Shown here: positions 1 through 8,700 of the stretch, in pieces
Layout: each line of letters opens with the position of its first letter
Numbering within the stretch: position 1 is the first letter of the stretch
Assembly: GCF_003583935.1 (NCBI RefSeq)
Contig: NZ_QYRN01000002.1
Span: 62,001 to 126,000 of the forward strand
From: Aureimonas flava
GTDB taxonomy: Bacteria > Pseudomonadota > Alphaproteobacteria > Rhizobiales > Rhizobiaceae
Direction: 5' to 3'
DNA: 64,000 bases
Position numbers and translations under genes: made by a program
Notes under the pieces: model-generated
What the model was told of the DNA's origin: nothing
Database searches by the model: none
Seen by the model: the letters and a program-made list of their open reading frames with translations, nothing else

Positions 1-293
1 CCGCCGTCCGCCGCAGGCGGAGCGGCCGTCCGCTCCGGTTCGCGCTGGCCGTCCGGCGCGTCCCAGCGAGAGCGCGCGGCGTTCGGCACCGCGCCGTGCA
101 TGGCGGGCGTCGTCCCCGGCATCCCGGACGGGGAGGCGACAGCGTCCGCAGCCGGTTCGCCGCGGTCGACAACGCCCTCGACCGGTTCATCGCCCACCGG
201 CACGGCGCGCGCCGCGTCGTCCCCGTGCGGCACGGCGCCTCGCGCGGCGTCGACCGGTCCTTCGGGGGAAGCGCGCGGGCGTCGGAAGATCAT
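1..293 (-). CDS. Partial open frame of unknown function where trmD is expected
   Basis: An open frame on the minus strand begins at an ATG (291-293) that overlaps the rimM stop codon as ATGA and runs off the left edge without a stop. The visible residues are Ala/Pro/Asp/Gly/Val-rich, low-complexity and look disordered, with no motif I recognise. In related genomes trmD (tRNA m1G37 methyltransferase) follows rimM, but no TrmD-like N-terminus is visible here. It may be a small disordered protein, an N-terminal extension of TrmD, or a non-coding GC-rich open frame before trmD. In-frame ATGs at 120-122 and 99-101 are alternative starts. Confidence 0.35.
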   Translation of the reverse strand, partial: MIFRRPRASPEGPVDAARGAVPHGDDAARAVPVGDEPVEGVVDRGEPAADAVASPSGMPGTTPAMHGAVPNAARSRWDAPDGQREPERTAAPPAADG

Positions 294-841
294 GGCTCGC
301 GCGGCGCATCCTCGTCGGCCGCCACGAGACCGGCGGCGGTCGGTTCGACCAGCAGGAAGCCGAGTTCCAGGTCGACCTCCGGCACGGCGGCCTCGGTGAA
401 GGGGATCATGACGCTGGCGCCCCCCTCCGGCGCGATCTCCAGGATGTCGCCGGCGCCGAAGTCGTGGAACGCCACGACCTCGCCGATCACGGTCCCGTCC
501 ACCAGCCGCGCGACCAGGCCCACGAGGTCGGCCTGGTAGAATTCGTCCTCGCCCTCGTCGGGCAGGGCCGCGCGGTCCACGAAGAGCTCGGTGCCGTTGA
601 GGAGTTCGGCGGCGTTGCGGTCGGCGACCTCGCGGAAACGCACCACCACGACGGTCTTCTGCACGCGCGCCGACGCCACGGTGTAGCGGCGGCCGGCCGC
701 GTCGGAGAGCGGGCCGTAGGCCCCGACATCCTCGGGGTCGGCGGTGAAGGAGCGCACCCGCACCTCACCCTTGATGCCGTGGGCGCCGCCGATCACGGCC
801 AGGAGTACGCGGTCGCGGGTCGGCTCGGTCACGATGGGCAT
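290..841 (-). CDS. rimM: Ribosome maturation factor RimM
   Basis: RimM binds ribosomal protein S19 and helps mature the 3' head domain of the 30S subunit. The 183-residue product shows the N-terminal RimM barrel beginning LLAVIGGAHGIKGEVRVRSF (about residues 12-31), followed by the PRC-barrel half with YQADLVGLVARL and a GAGDILEI segment. An upstream in-frame ATG at 889 would add 16 residues of no similarity to the family, so the ATG at 841 is preferred. It lies downstream of rpsP but behind a strong intrinsic terminator (955-987), so its transcription relative to rpsP is probably reduced or driven by a promoter in the 842-954 interval. Confidence 0.93.
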   Translation of the reverse strand: MPIVTEPTRDRVLLAVIGGAHGIKGEVRVRSFTADPEDVGAYGPLSDAAGRRYTVASARVQKTVVVVRFREVADRNAAELLNGTELFVDRAALPDEGEDEFYQADLVGLVARLVDGTVIGEVVAFHDFGAGDILEIAPEGGASVMIPFTEAAVPEVDLELGFLLVEPTAAGLVAADEDAPREP

Positions 842-954
842 CCCGGAACGGAGGGGTGGAGGGAGCAAGGCTCCGATCTCGGGCGTCACTGACCCGTCGC
901 GCCCGCCTCGTCAAGCGAAACGCGCGGGCGGTGCGACCCGGGCCCGTCGCCAGA

Positions 955-987
955 CAAAAACGGCGCCCCGAACGAATCGGGACGCCG
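955..987 (-). terminator. Intrinsic terminator after rpsP
   Basis: On the minus strand an 11-bp stem, CGGCGTCCCGA paired with TCGGGGCGCCG (one T-G wobble), encloses the 5-nt loop TTCGT and is followed directly by TTTTT. It lies just downstream of the rpsP stop and before rimM, so it should end or attenuate the ffh/rpsP transcript. Confidence 0.85.
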
Positions 988-992
988 CCACC

Positions 993-1008
993 TGTTTCAC
1001 GTGAAACG
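993..1008. promoter_or_regulatory. parS: parS-like ParB-binding palindrome
   Basis: The sequence TGTTTCACGTGAAACG contains a perfect 14-bp palindrome (994-1007) and matches the widespread chromosomal parS consensus TGTTTCACGTGAAACA at 15 of 16 positions. parS sites are bound by ParB, which spreads and loads SMC near the replication origin. This site is between the rpsP stop codon and its terminator, where it does not disturb coding. No parA or parB gene is in the window, so the assignment rests on the motif alone. Confidence 0.72.
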
Positions 1009-1019
1009 TGAAGATTGCC

Positions 1020-1418
1020 TTACTCGGCCGAGGCCTCGGCGCCGGCCGTCTCGGCCGCCGCCTTGGCGGCCGCCTCGCGGGCGTCTTCCTCGCGCTGCTT
1101 GCGCTCGGCCTCGCGCTCCTGCGCCTTCTTGCCGGGCAGGCCCTTGGTCAGGTTCTCGCGGGCCGGACGGTTGGCGATGCCGGCCTTGTCGAGGAAGCGG
1201 AGCACGCGGTCGGTCGGCTGGGCGCCCTCGCCGAGCCAATGCTTGATCCGGTCCTCCCTGAGGGTGACGCGCTCGGCGTCCTTCGGGAGCATCGGGTTCC
1301 ACGAGCCGACCGTCTCGATGAAGCGGCCGTCGCGCGGGCTGCGGGCATCGGCGATCACGACGTGGTAGTAGGGGCGCTTCTTGGAGCCGGCACGGGCGAG
1401 GCGCATCTTCAGGGGCAT
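1020..1418 (-). CDS. rpsP: 30S ribosomal protein S16
   Basis: S16 is an early-assembling 30S protein. The product of 132 residues opens [20 protein letters not shown] and continues with [16 protein letters not shown]-type residues typical of the family. The core of about 85 residues is followed by a charged Ala/Glu/Lys-rich tail (about residues 90-132), a common alphaproteobacterial extension. It lies 99 nt downstream of ffh on the same strand, with terminator 955-987 after it, fitting the usual ffh-rpsP-rimM order. Confidence 0.97.
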   Translation of the reverse strand: MPLKMRLARAGSKKRPYYHVVIADARSPRDGRFIETVGSWNPMLPKDAERVTLREDRIKHWLGEGAQPTDRVLRFLDKAGIANRPARENLTKGLPGKKAQEREAERKQREEDAREAAAKAAAETAGAEASAE

Positions 1419-1517
1419 CGGGGTCTTCCTTCTGGTTCTCGTGAGGTCGCGGCGTCGTCCGGGAGTGTCGCGCCGTCGGGTTGCTGTGGTCGGGTGGTCG
1501 GGGCCGCCGGGCGGCCC

Positions 1518-3077
1518 TTATTTCTTCCGGCCGAGGCCGGGAAGTCCGGGAAAGCCGCCGCCGGGAAGTCCCGGCAGGCCGCCGCTCCCGAGGCCGGGCG
1601 GCAGGCCGCCGGGCAGGCTGCCGAGCCCGCCCTTCTGCATGGCCTTGGCCATCTCCTCGAGCTGCTTGGGGTCCATCTTCGACAGGTCCGGCATGCCGCC
1701 GCCCAGCCCAGGCGGCAGGCCCATCTTGGAGCCGAGGCCGCCCATCAGCTTGCCCATGATGCCGGCGCCCTTGCCGCCCTTGCCGCCCATCGCCTTCATC
1801 ATGTCGGCCATCTGGCGGTGCATCTTGAGAAGCTTGTTGATGTCGGCCGAGTCCGTGCCCGAGCCCGCCGCGATCCGCTTCTTGCGCGAATGCTTCAGCG
1901 CGTCCGGGTTGGCGCGCTCCCACTTGGTCATGGAGGAGATGATGGCGAGCTGACGCTTCAAGAGCTTGTCGTCGAGACCGGCCGCCGAAACCTGATCCTT
2001 CATCTTGGCCATGCCGGGCATCATGCCCATCACGCCGCCCATGCCGCCGAGCTTCTGCATCTGGCGGATCTGGTCGGCGAGATCGTCGAGGTCGAACTTG
2101 CCCGACTGCATCTTCTTGGCCATCGCCGCGGCCTTTTCCGCGTCGATGTTCTCGGCCGCCTTCTCGACCAAAGAGACGATGTCGCCCATGCCGAGGATGC
2201 GGTCGGCGATGCGGCCGGGGTGGAACTCCTCCAGCGCGTCCATCTTCTCGCCGGTGCCGATCAGCTTGATCGGCTTGCCGGTGACGGCCCGCATCGAAAG
2301 GGCGGCGCCGCCGCGCCCGTCGCCGTCGACGCGGGTGAGCACCAGGCCCGAGATGCCAACGCGCTCGTCGAAGGAGCGGGCGAGGTTCACCGCATCCTGG
2401 CCGGTCAGCGAGTCGGCGACCAGGAGGATCTCGTGCGGGCGGGCGCTGGCCTTGATCTCGGCCATCTCCTGCATGAGCGGCTCGTCGATATGGGTGCGGC
2501 CGGCCGTGTCGAGGATCAGGACGTCGTAGCCGCCGAGCTTGGCGGCCTGCGAGGCGCGGGCGGCGATCTCCACCGGGCCCTGGCCGGCGATGATCGGCAG
2601 CGTCGCGACGCCGGTCTGCTCACCCAGGACGCGGAGCTGCTCCTGCGCGGCCGGGCGGCGGGTGTCGAGCGAGGCCATCAGGACGCGCTTGCGCTGGCGC
2701 TCCGTCAGCCGCTTGGCGATCTTGCCCGTGGTGGTGGTCTTGCCCGAGCCCTGGAGGCCGACCATCATGATGGTGACGGGCGCCGGCGCGTTGAGGTCGA
2801 TCGCCACCTGGTCGGAGCCGAGCGTCGCCACCAGCTCGTCGTGGACGATCTTGACCACCATCTGGCCGGGCTTGATCGACTTGACGATCTGGGCGCCGAC
2901 GGCCTTCTCGCGCACGCGGTCGGTGAAGGAGCGCACCACCTCCAGCGACACGTCCGCCTCCAGGAGCGCGCGGCGCACCTCGCGCAGCGCCGCCGCGACG
3001 TCGCCGTCCGACAGGGCACCGCGGCCGGTGAGGCCGTTCAGGATGGACCCGAGACGGTCCTGGAGGGATTCAAACAT
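1518..3077 (-). CDS. ffh: Signal recognition particle protein Ffh (SRP54)
   Basis: Ffh binds 4.5S RNA and nascent signal sequences and delivers ribosomes to FtsY at the membrane. The 519-residue product has the N-domain (1-90), the GTPase G-domain with P-loop GLQGSGKTTT (about 107-116), DTRRPAA, DTAGR and TRVDGD motifs, and a Met-rich M-domain (about 330-440). The C-terminus carries an extended Gly/Pro/Leu-rich tail ending in GRKK. The ATG at 3077 is chosen because it begins with MFESLQDRLG, the family N-terminus, and has AAGGAAGA upstream; the open frame extends to 3230 without family similarity. Confidence 0.97.
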   Translation of the reverse strand: MFESLQDRLGSILNGLTGRGALSDGDVAAALREVRRALLEADVSLEVVRSFTDRVREKAVGAQIVKSIKPGQMVVKIVHDELVATLGSDQVAIDLNAPAPVTIMMVGLQGSGKTTTTGKIAKRLTERQRKRVLMASLDTRRPAAQEQLRVLGEQTGVATLPIIAGQGPVEIAARASQAAKLGGYDVLILDTAGRTHIDEPLMQEMAEIKASARPHEILLVADSLTGQDAVNLARSFDERVGISGLVLTRVDGDGRGGAALSMRAVTGKPIKLIGTGEKMDALEEFHPGRIADRILGMGDIVSLVEKAAENIDAEKAAAMAKKMQSGKFDLDDLADQIRQMQKLGGMGGVMGMMPGMAKMKDQVSAAGLDDKLLKRQLAIISSMTKWERANPDALKHSRKKRIAAGSGTDSADINKLLKMHRQMADMMKAMGGKGGKGAGIMGKLMGGLGSKMGLPPGLGGGMPDLSKMDPKQLEEMAKAMQKGGLGSLPGGLPPGLGSGGLPGLPGGGFPGLPGLGRKK

Positions 3078-3449
3078 CGGGCGTCTTCCTTGTTCTTCCG
3101 GACCCCGGAAGAATGGGAACTCGTCGCGCCCGATCCAAGCCGCGAGCCGGCGCCAAACGGAAACGCATCCGCGGGCGACACTCGCTGGCGGATGGGGACC
3201 TCCGTGCGGCCTGCGCGGGGCAAGGGGCACGGTCGGCGGGTCGCGGACGGGATCGAACGCTGGATCGGGCGCTTGAAGCAGGCGCGGGCGCCCCTGTCAA
3301 GCACATGGCCCCGCCAAGGTCGCCGCCCAGCTTCGGAAAGGATTCCGTTAAGCACCTTTCCCAACACTCTTTTCAACATCCTCGCGTAAGGCTTCGGGTG
3401 ACGACCCGCGCCGGCGATCCGGCCGGGCGGCAACGCGATCCATGGCCCG
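3078..3449. other. Intergenic region upstream of ffh
   Basis: This stretch of about 370 bases separates ffh (minus) from a small plus-strand frame. The part around 3340-3400 is clearly less GC-rich than its surroundings and is the likely site of the ffh promoter. Several GC-driven open frames cross it on both strands, but none shows a recognisable protein. Confidence 0.4.
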
Positions 3450-3719
3450 ATGAACATTCTGCGCTTTCCCGACACGCCCAGGACGGAGGACCGCAAAGGC
3501 GGGCCGGCCGAGGCGGTCCGCGCGGCGGGGCCCCAGGTGGCGACGGGCCCGGCGGACGCGCGCATCCTGCGCTCGATCTCGGTGCTGAACGGACCGGTGC
3601 TCGACGCGGTGATGAGCCGGCGCCACCAGGCGCGCGACGTTCTGGCGGCGTTCCGCGCCGAGTGGGCGCCGCCCCGCGCGCGCGCGCCGCGCCCGGCCAA
3701 CGACGCGACAACGCGCTAG
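3450..3719 (+). CDS. Small hypothetical protein
   Basis: An 89-residue frame beginning MNILRFPDTPRTED. The middle (about residues 39-72) has a pattern that could form an amphipathic helix pair (ILRSISVLNGPVLDAV, then RRHQARDVLAAFRAEW), while both ends are Pro/Arg/Ala-rich and probably flexible. No family is recognised, no signal peptide or membrane segment is seen, and the region before the ATG lacks a clear ribosome binding site. It stands alone between ffh and the tetR gene. It could be a real small protein or a chance frame in GC-rich DNA. Confidence 0.4.
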   Translation: MNILRFPDTPRTEDRKGGPAEAVRAAGPQVATGPADARILRSISVLNGPVLDAVMSRRHQARDVLAAFRAEWAPPRARAPRPANDATTR

Positions 3720-3804
3720 CGCCAAGCGGCGCGAGCCCCTCCGCGGTCATCTCCAAAAAACGGCATTCAGGCGACGGGTCTCTCGACAACGCCGTCGCAG
3801 CCGG

Positions 3805-3829
3805 GTATGAGAACGATCGTTCGCTCTCA
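3805..3829. promoter_or_regulatory. Palindromic operator upstream of tetR
   Basis: The perfect 12-bp palindrome GAACGATCGTTC (3811-3822), embedded in the imperfect dyad TGAGAACGATCGTTCGCTCTCA, lies 25 bp before the tetR start codon. Size, symmetry and position fit an autoregulatory TetR-family operator; ACGATCGT-type cores are common for this family. Confidence 0.7.
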
Positions 3830-3846
3830 CTGATACGGGACCGCCG

Positions 3847-4464
3847 ATGACACCTCCTCCTCTCGCTGCGCAGGCTCAGCAGCCCGCCGACGACCGGCGC
3901 CGTCAGATCCTGTCGGCGGCCCGCGCCTGCTTTGCACGCGCAGGCTTTCACGGCGCGTCCATGGGCCAGGTCTGCGCCGAGGCGCAGATGAGCCCGGGCG
4001 CCCTGTATCGCTACTTTCCGTCCAAGGACGCGATCATCGAGGCGATCGCCGAGGAGGAGCGCGCCGGCGCCGTGGCCTGCCTGGAGCACCTGCGCGGCCC
4101 CGGCACGATCGCCGATCGGCTCGTGGCCATGGCGATGGACTATCTCGCCTCCGCACGCGACCCCGAGAGCGGCGGCCTGATGATCGAGATCTGCTCAGAA
4201 TCCCTGCGAAACACCGCCGTGGGCGCCCGGTTCTGCGAGCTGGAGACCCTGGTTCGCGATCGCATGCGCGCCGCCGTGGAGGACGCGCGCGAGCGGGGCG
4301 AGGTGCCGCGCGACCTCGATCTCGACATCGCGCTCACGATGATCTTCTCCTTCGGCGACGGGCTGATGATGCGTCTCCAGTTCGAGCGTGACGTCGCGCT
4401 GGAGGCGATCGAGCCGCATCTCCGGCGCATCCTGCGCGCCCTCCTGCGCATGGACGAGGTCTGA
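3847..4464 (+). CDS. TetR/AcrR-family transcriptional repressor
   Basis: A 205-residue regulator with an N-terminal helix-turn-helix (about residues 18-65): RRRQILSAARACFARAGFHG, then the recognition segment around SMGQVCAEAQMSPGALYRYF followed by PSKDAIIEAI. The rest is the helical ligand-binding domain. It is immediately upstream of, and co-directional with, an RND adaptor and pump, so it most likely represses that pump in response to a toxic substrate and itself through the palindrome at 3811-3822. The inducer cannot be read from sequence. Confidence 0.93.
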   Translation: MTPPPLAAQAQQPADDRRRQILSAARACFARAGFHGASMGQVCAEAQMSPGALYRYFPSKDAIIEAIAEEERAGAVACLEHLRGPGTIADRLVAMAMDYLASARDPESGGLMIEICSESLRNTAVGARFCELETLVRDRMRAAVEDARERGEVPRDLDLDIALTMIFSFGDGLMMRLQFERDVALEAIEPHLRRILRALLRMDEV

Positions 4465-4537
4465 GCCGATGGCGCCTCGCTCCGCCGCCCCCTCCCCCGC
4501 CCCCTTCCGTTCCGTCCCGACCACCCGGAGGCCGTCG

Positions 4538-5716
4538 ATGTCCGTCCGTTCCGTCCGTCTCGCGCTCGCGCTGCTTCTGGCCGCCGCATCGCCGGTCCTG
4601 GCCAAGGAGCCCGCCGTGGCGCCGCCCTCGATCAGCGTGGTCAAGGCCGAGCGGCGCCCGATCGTCGCCACCGTGCCGGTCACCGGCACGCTGGTGCCCC
4701 GCGAGACCGTGAGCGTGGGCGCCGACGTGGAAGGCCTGCGCATCGTGGCGCTTCTCGCCGACGAGGGCGACACGGTGAAGGCCGGCCAGGTGCTGGCCCG
4801 GCTGGCGACCGACCTCGTGGACGCCGACCTCGCCCGCGCCACCGCGCAGATCGCCCGTGCCGACGCCGCGATCACGCAGGCCGGCGCGCTGGTGGAGGAA
4901 GCCCAGTCGGCCAGCACGGAGGCGACCAACGCCCTGCAGCGCACCCGCGCCCTGTCCGCCAAGGGCATCGTCGGCCAGGACGTTCTCGACCAGCGCGTCT
5001 CGGCGGCCTCCTCGGCCGCCGCGCGCCTCGCCTCCGCCCGCCAGGGCATCGCGCTCGCCGAGGCGGACCGCGCGTCGGCCGAGGCCGACCGGCGCTCGCT
5101 GGAGCTTCGCCGCTCCAAGGCCGAGATCAAGGCGCCCACCGACGGGCTGGTCCTGTCGCGCGCGGCGCGGCTCGGCGCCGTGGTGTCGGCGGCCGGCGGC
5201 ACCCTGTTCGAGATCGCGCGCGACGGGCTGATCGAGCTCGACGCCGAGGTCAGCGAGACGCAGCTCGGCCATGTCCGCAAGGGCCAGGCCGCCACGGTGC
5301 GCCTGCCCGGCGGCGAGGCGGCGGTGGCGGGCGAGGTGCGCCTCGTGTCGCCGCTGGTGGACCAGGCGACGCGGCTCGGGCGGGTGCGCATCGCGCTCGC
5401 CCCCTCGCCGGCGCTGCGTTCCGGCTCCTTCGCGCGCGGCAGCGTCGAGACGGCCCGCTCGCAGGGCGTCGTGATCGCGCGCACCGCCGTCCTCACCGAG
5501 GACGGGGTCGCCACGGTCCAGGTGGTCCGCGACGGCCGCATCGAGACGCGCACCGTGAAGACCGGGCTCGTGGCCGGCGACGACGTCGAGATCACCGAGA
5601 ATCTTCAGCCCGGCGAGGACGTGGTGTCGCTGGCCGGCACCTTCGTGCGCGACGGCGACGCGGTGACCCCCGTGGCGGCGGACGCGGACACCCGGACGGC
5701 GGAGGCCGCGCGATGA
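4538..5716 (+). CDS. RND efflux periplasmic adaptor subunit
   Basis: Membrane fusion protein (HlyD/AcrA type) that links an inner-membrane RND pump to an outer-membrane channel. The 392-residue product has a Sec signal sequence (about 1-22, ending around AAASPVLAKE), a lipoyl/barrel-sandwich half near VSVGADVEGLRIVALLADEG, a coiled-coil hairpin (about 85-190, Ala/Glu/Arg-rich), the second lipoyl half near IKAPTDGLVLSR, and a beta-barrel domain. The ATG at 4538 is preceded by CGGAG and starts the signal peptide; frames open further upstream. Its stop overlaps the pump start (ATGA). Confidence 0.93.
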   Translation: MSVRSVRLALALLLAAASPVLAKEPAVAPPSISVVKAERRPIVATVPVTGTLVPRETVSVGADVEGLRIVALLADEGDTVKAGQVLARLATDLVDADLARATAQIARADAAITQAGALVEEAQSASTEATNALQRTRALSAKGIVGQDVLDQRVSAASSAAARLASARQGIALAEADRASAEADRRSLELRRSKAEIKAPTDGLVLSRAARLGAVVSAAGGTLFEIARDGLIELDAEVSETQLGHVRKGQAATVRLPGGEAAVAGEVRLVSPLVDQATRLGRVRIALAPSPALRSGSFARGSVETARSQGVVIARTAVLTEDGVATVQVVRDGRIETRTVKTGLVAGDDVEITENLQPGEDVVSLAGTFVRDGDAVTPVAADADTRTAEAAR

Positions 5717-8700
5717 ACTGGAACATCTCCGCCTGGGCGATCCGCAACCCGGTTCCGCCGATCCTCCTCTTCGTGGTGCTCGTGGCGCTCGGGATCGTCT
5801 CCTTCCTGACGCTGCCGATCACCCGCTTCCCCAACATCGACGTCCCCGTCGTCTCCGTCACCATCCAGGAACAGGGCTCGGCCCCGTCCGAGATGGAGAC
5901 GCAGATCACCAAGCGCGTCGAGGACGCGGTGGCGGGCGTCTCGGGCATCAAGCACATCACCTCCACCATCACCGACGGCCAGTCGGTGACGGCGGCCGAG
6001 TTCCGGCTGGAGATCAACACCGACCGCGCCGTGAACGACGTGAAGGACGCCATCGCCAAGATCCGCGGCGACCTGCCGCGCACGATCGAGGAGCCGGTGA
6101 TCCAGCGGGTGGAGGTCGAGAACCAGTCCATCGTCACCTATGCCGCCTCCTCGCCCGGCAAGACGCCCGAGCAGCTCTCCTGGTTCGTGGACGACACGGT
6201 GATCCGGGCGCTGCAGGGCCTTAAGGGCGTCGGGCGGGTCGACCGGATGGGCGGCGTGGAGCGCGAGATCCAGGTCCGCCTCGATCCGGACCGGCTGGCC
6301 GCGCTCGGCATCACGGCGGCCGGCGTCAACGCGCAGCTCCGCTCCACCAATGTCGACCTGTCGGGCGGGCGCGGCGAGTTCGGCGGCCAGGAACAGGCGA
6401 TCCGCACCCTGTCCTCGGCCGCCACCGTCTCGGGCCTAGCCTCCACCCGCATCGCCCTCGGCGGCGGGCGGGAGGTGCGGCTCGACGAGCTCGGCACCGT
6501 CCTGGACCGCTGGGAGGAGCCGCGCTCCTTCGCCCGTCTCGACGGTGAGCCGGTGGTGGCCTTCGCGATCTACCGCGCCAAGGGGGCGAGCGACACCACG
6601 GTGGCCGAAGCCGTGGCCGGGCGCGTCGCCGAACTCGGCGCGCAGCACCCGGACGTGCGCTTCTCGCGCATCGACGACAGCGTCACCTACACCTACGGCA
6701 ACTTCGAATCGGCCATGGAGACGCTCGCCGAGGGCGCGGCGCTCGCCGTGATCGTCGTGCTCCTGTTCCTGCGCGACTGGCGCGCGACGGCCGTCGCCGC
6801 CATCACCCTGCCGCTGGCCGCCATTCCCACCTTCTGGGCGATGGACCTCCTGGGCTTCTCGCTCAACCTCATCAGCCTGCTCGCCATCACGCTGGTGACC
6901 GGCATCCTGGTGGACGACGCGATCGTCGAGATCGAGAACATCGAGCGGCACATGCAGATGGGCAAGAAGCCCTATCGCGCCTCCATGGAAGCCGCCGACG
7001 AGATCGGCCTCGCGGTGATCGCGATCACCATGACCATCATCGCCGTGTTCGCGCCGGTCTCCTTCATGGGGGGCGTGGCGGGCCAGTACTTCAAGCAGTT
7101 CGGCCTGACGGTCGCCGTGGCGGTGTTCTTCTCGCTGCTGGTCGCACGCCTCATAACGCCGATGCTGGCGGCCTACTTCTTCCGTAGCCCCCGCTACGAG
7201 GGGCCGGGCTTCGGGCGCCTCCTGAAGCGATACCTGCTGCGCCTCCTGCCGCTGGCCGGGCTCGCCATCGGCGCGGTGTTCGGCCTGGCCGCCCTGCCGG
7301 AGGCGGCCGCCGCGGGCAACGGCATCGCCCGCGCGATCCAGCCCTACGCCGCCGCGCTGCCGCCCGTGTCCTGGGACGCGGCGGGCCGGCTCGCGGTGGA
7401 GATCCTCGCCGGCGCGCTGATCCTGTCGGCGCTCCTCGCCTACCTCAACCGCCCGCACGAAGCCGAGCGCCACGACGGGCCGCTGATGCGCGCCTATACC
7501 GGCTTCCTGGGCGCCACGGTGCGCTGGCGCTGGGGGACGCTCGCCGCCGGCATCGGGCTCTTCGCCCTGTCGATCCACGCGATCCAGTACCTGCCCACCG
7601 GCTTCATCCCCAAGGAGGACGCCTCGCGCATCGTGGTGTCGCTGGAGCTGCCGCCCGGCGCGACCCTGGAGACCACGCGGCGCATCACCGACGAGGCGGC
7701 CCGCACCGTGCGCGAGCTTCCCGAGGTGCGCTCCGTCCTGGTGATCGGCGGCGCCTCGCCGACCGGGACGCTCGAGGTGCGCCGCGCCGCGATGACCATC
7801 GCGCTGACGCGCAAGTTCGAGCGCACGCGCAGCCAGGCGGACCTCGAGCCGGTGGTCACCGAACGGCTCTCGCGGATCCCGGACCTGCGCTCCTTCTTCG
7901 TCAACGACCGGGGCGAGCGCGAACTGTCGGTCGGCATCCTCGGCCAGGACGGCAAGGCGGTGTCGGAGGCGGCCTCGAAGCTCGAGGCGGAGATGCGGCG
8001 CGACCCGATCTTCGCCAACCCGAGCGCCATGGCCTCGTTCGACCGGCCCGAGATCCGCATCCGGCCGCGCCTCGACGAGGCCTCCGACCTCGGCATCGCG
8101 CCGGACGCCATCTCGCAGACGGTGCGCGTCGCCACGATCGGCGACCTCGGCGCCAACCTCGCCAAGTTCAACGCGGGCACGCGCCAGATCCCGATCCGGG
8201 TGCAGCTCTCCGAGGCGGCGCGGCGCGACCTGTCGGCGGTCAGCTCGCTGCGCGTCAACACGGGTGCCGGCGCCTCCGTGCCGCTGGACGCGGTGGCCGA
8301 CATCGGCTTCGGCCAGGGCCCGTCCACGATCGAGCGCTACGACCGCGAGCGCCTGGTCAAGGTCGGCACCTCCATGGCGCCGGGCCGCGAGATCGGCGAG
8401 GGCTCGCAGCACATCATGGCGTCGGAGGCGGTGCGCTCGATGCCGCCGGGCGTGCGGCTCCAGCAGGTCGGCGACGCCGAGATCCAGGGCGAGGTCTTCG
8501 CCGGCTTCGCCTCGGCGATGGCCGCCGGCATCATGCTGGTCCTGGTGGTGCTGATCCTGCTGTTCGGCTCGGTGTTCCTGCCGATCACCATCCTCGCCTC
8601 GCTGCCGCTCTCGGTCGGCGGCGTGGTCGGCGGCCTGCTCCTGACCCAGAACGCCATCTCCATGCCCGTGGTGATCGGCATCCTGATGCTGATGGGCATC

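Noticed and set aside
1008-3389. Plus-strand frame of 793 codons opposite rpsP and ffh
   Set aside because: It is antisense to two certain genes, is His/Ala/Gly/Arg-rich, and has no recognisable domain; long antisense frames are expected at this GC content.
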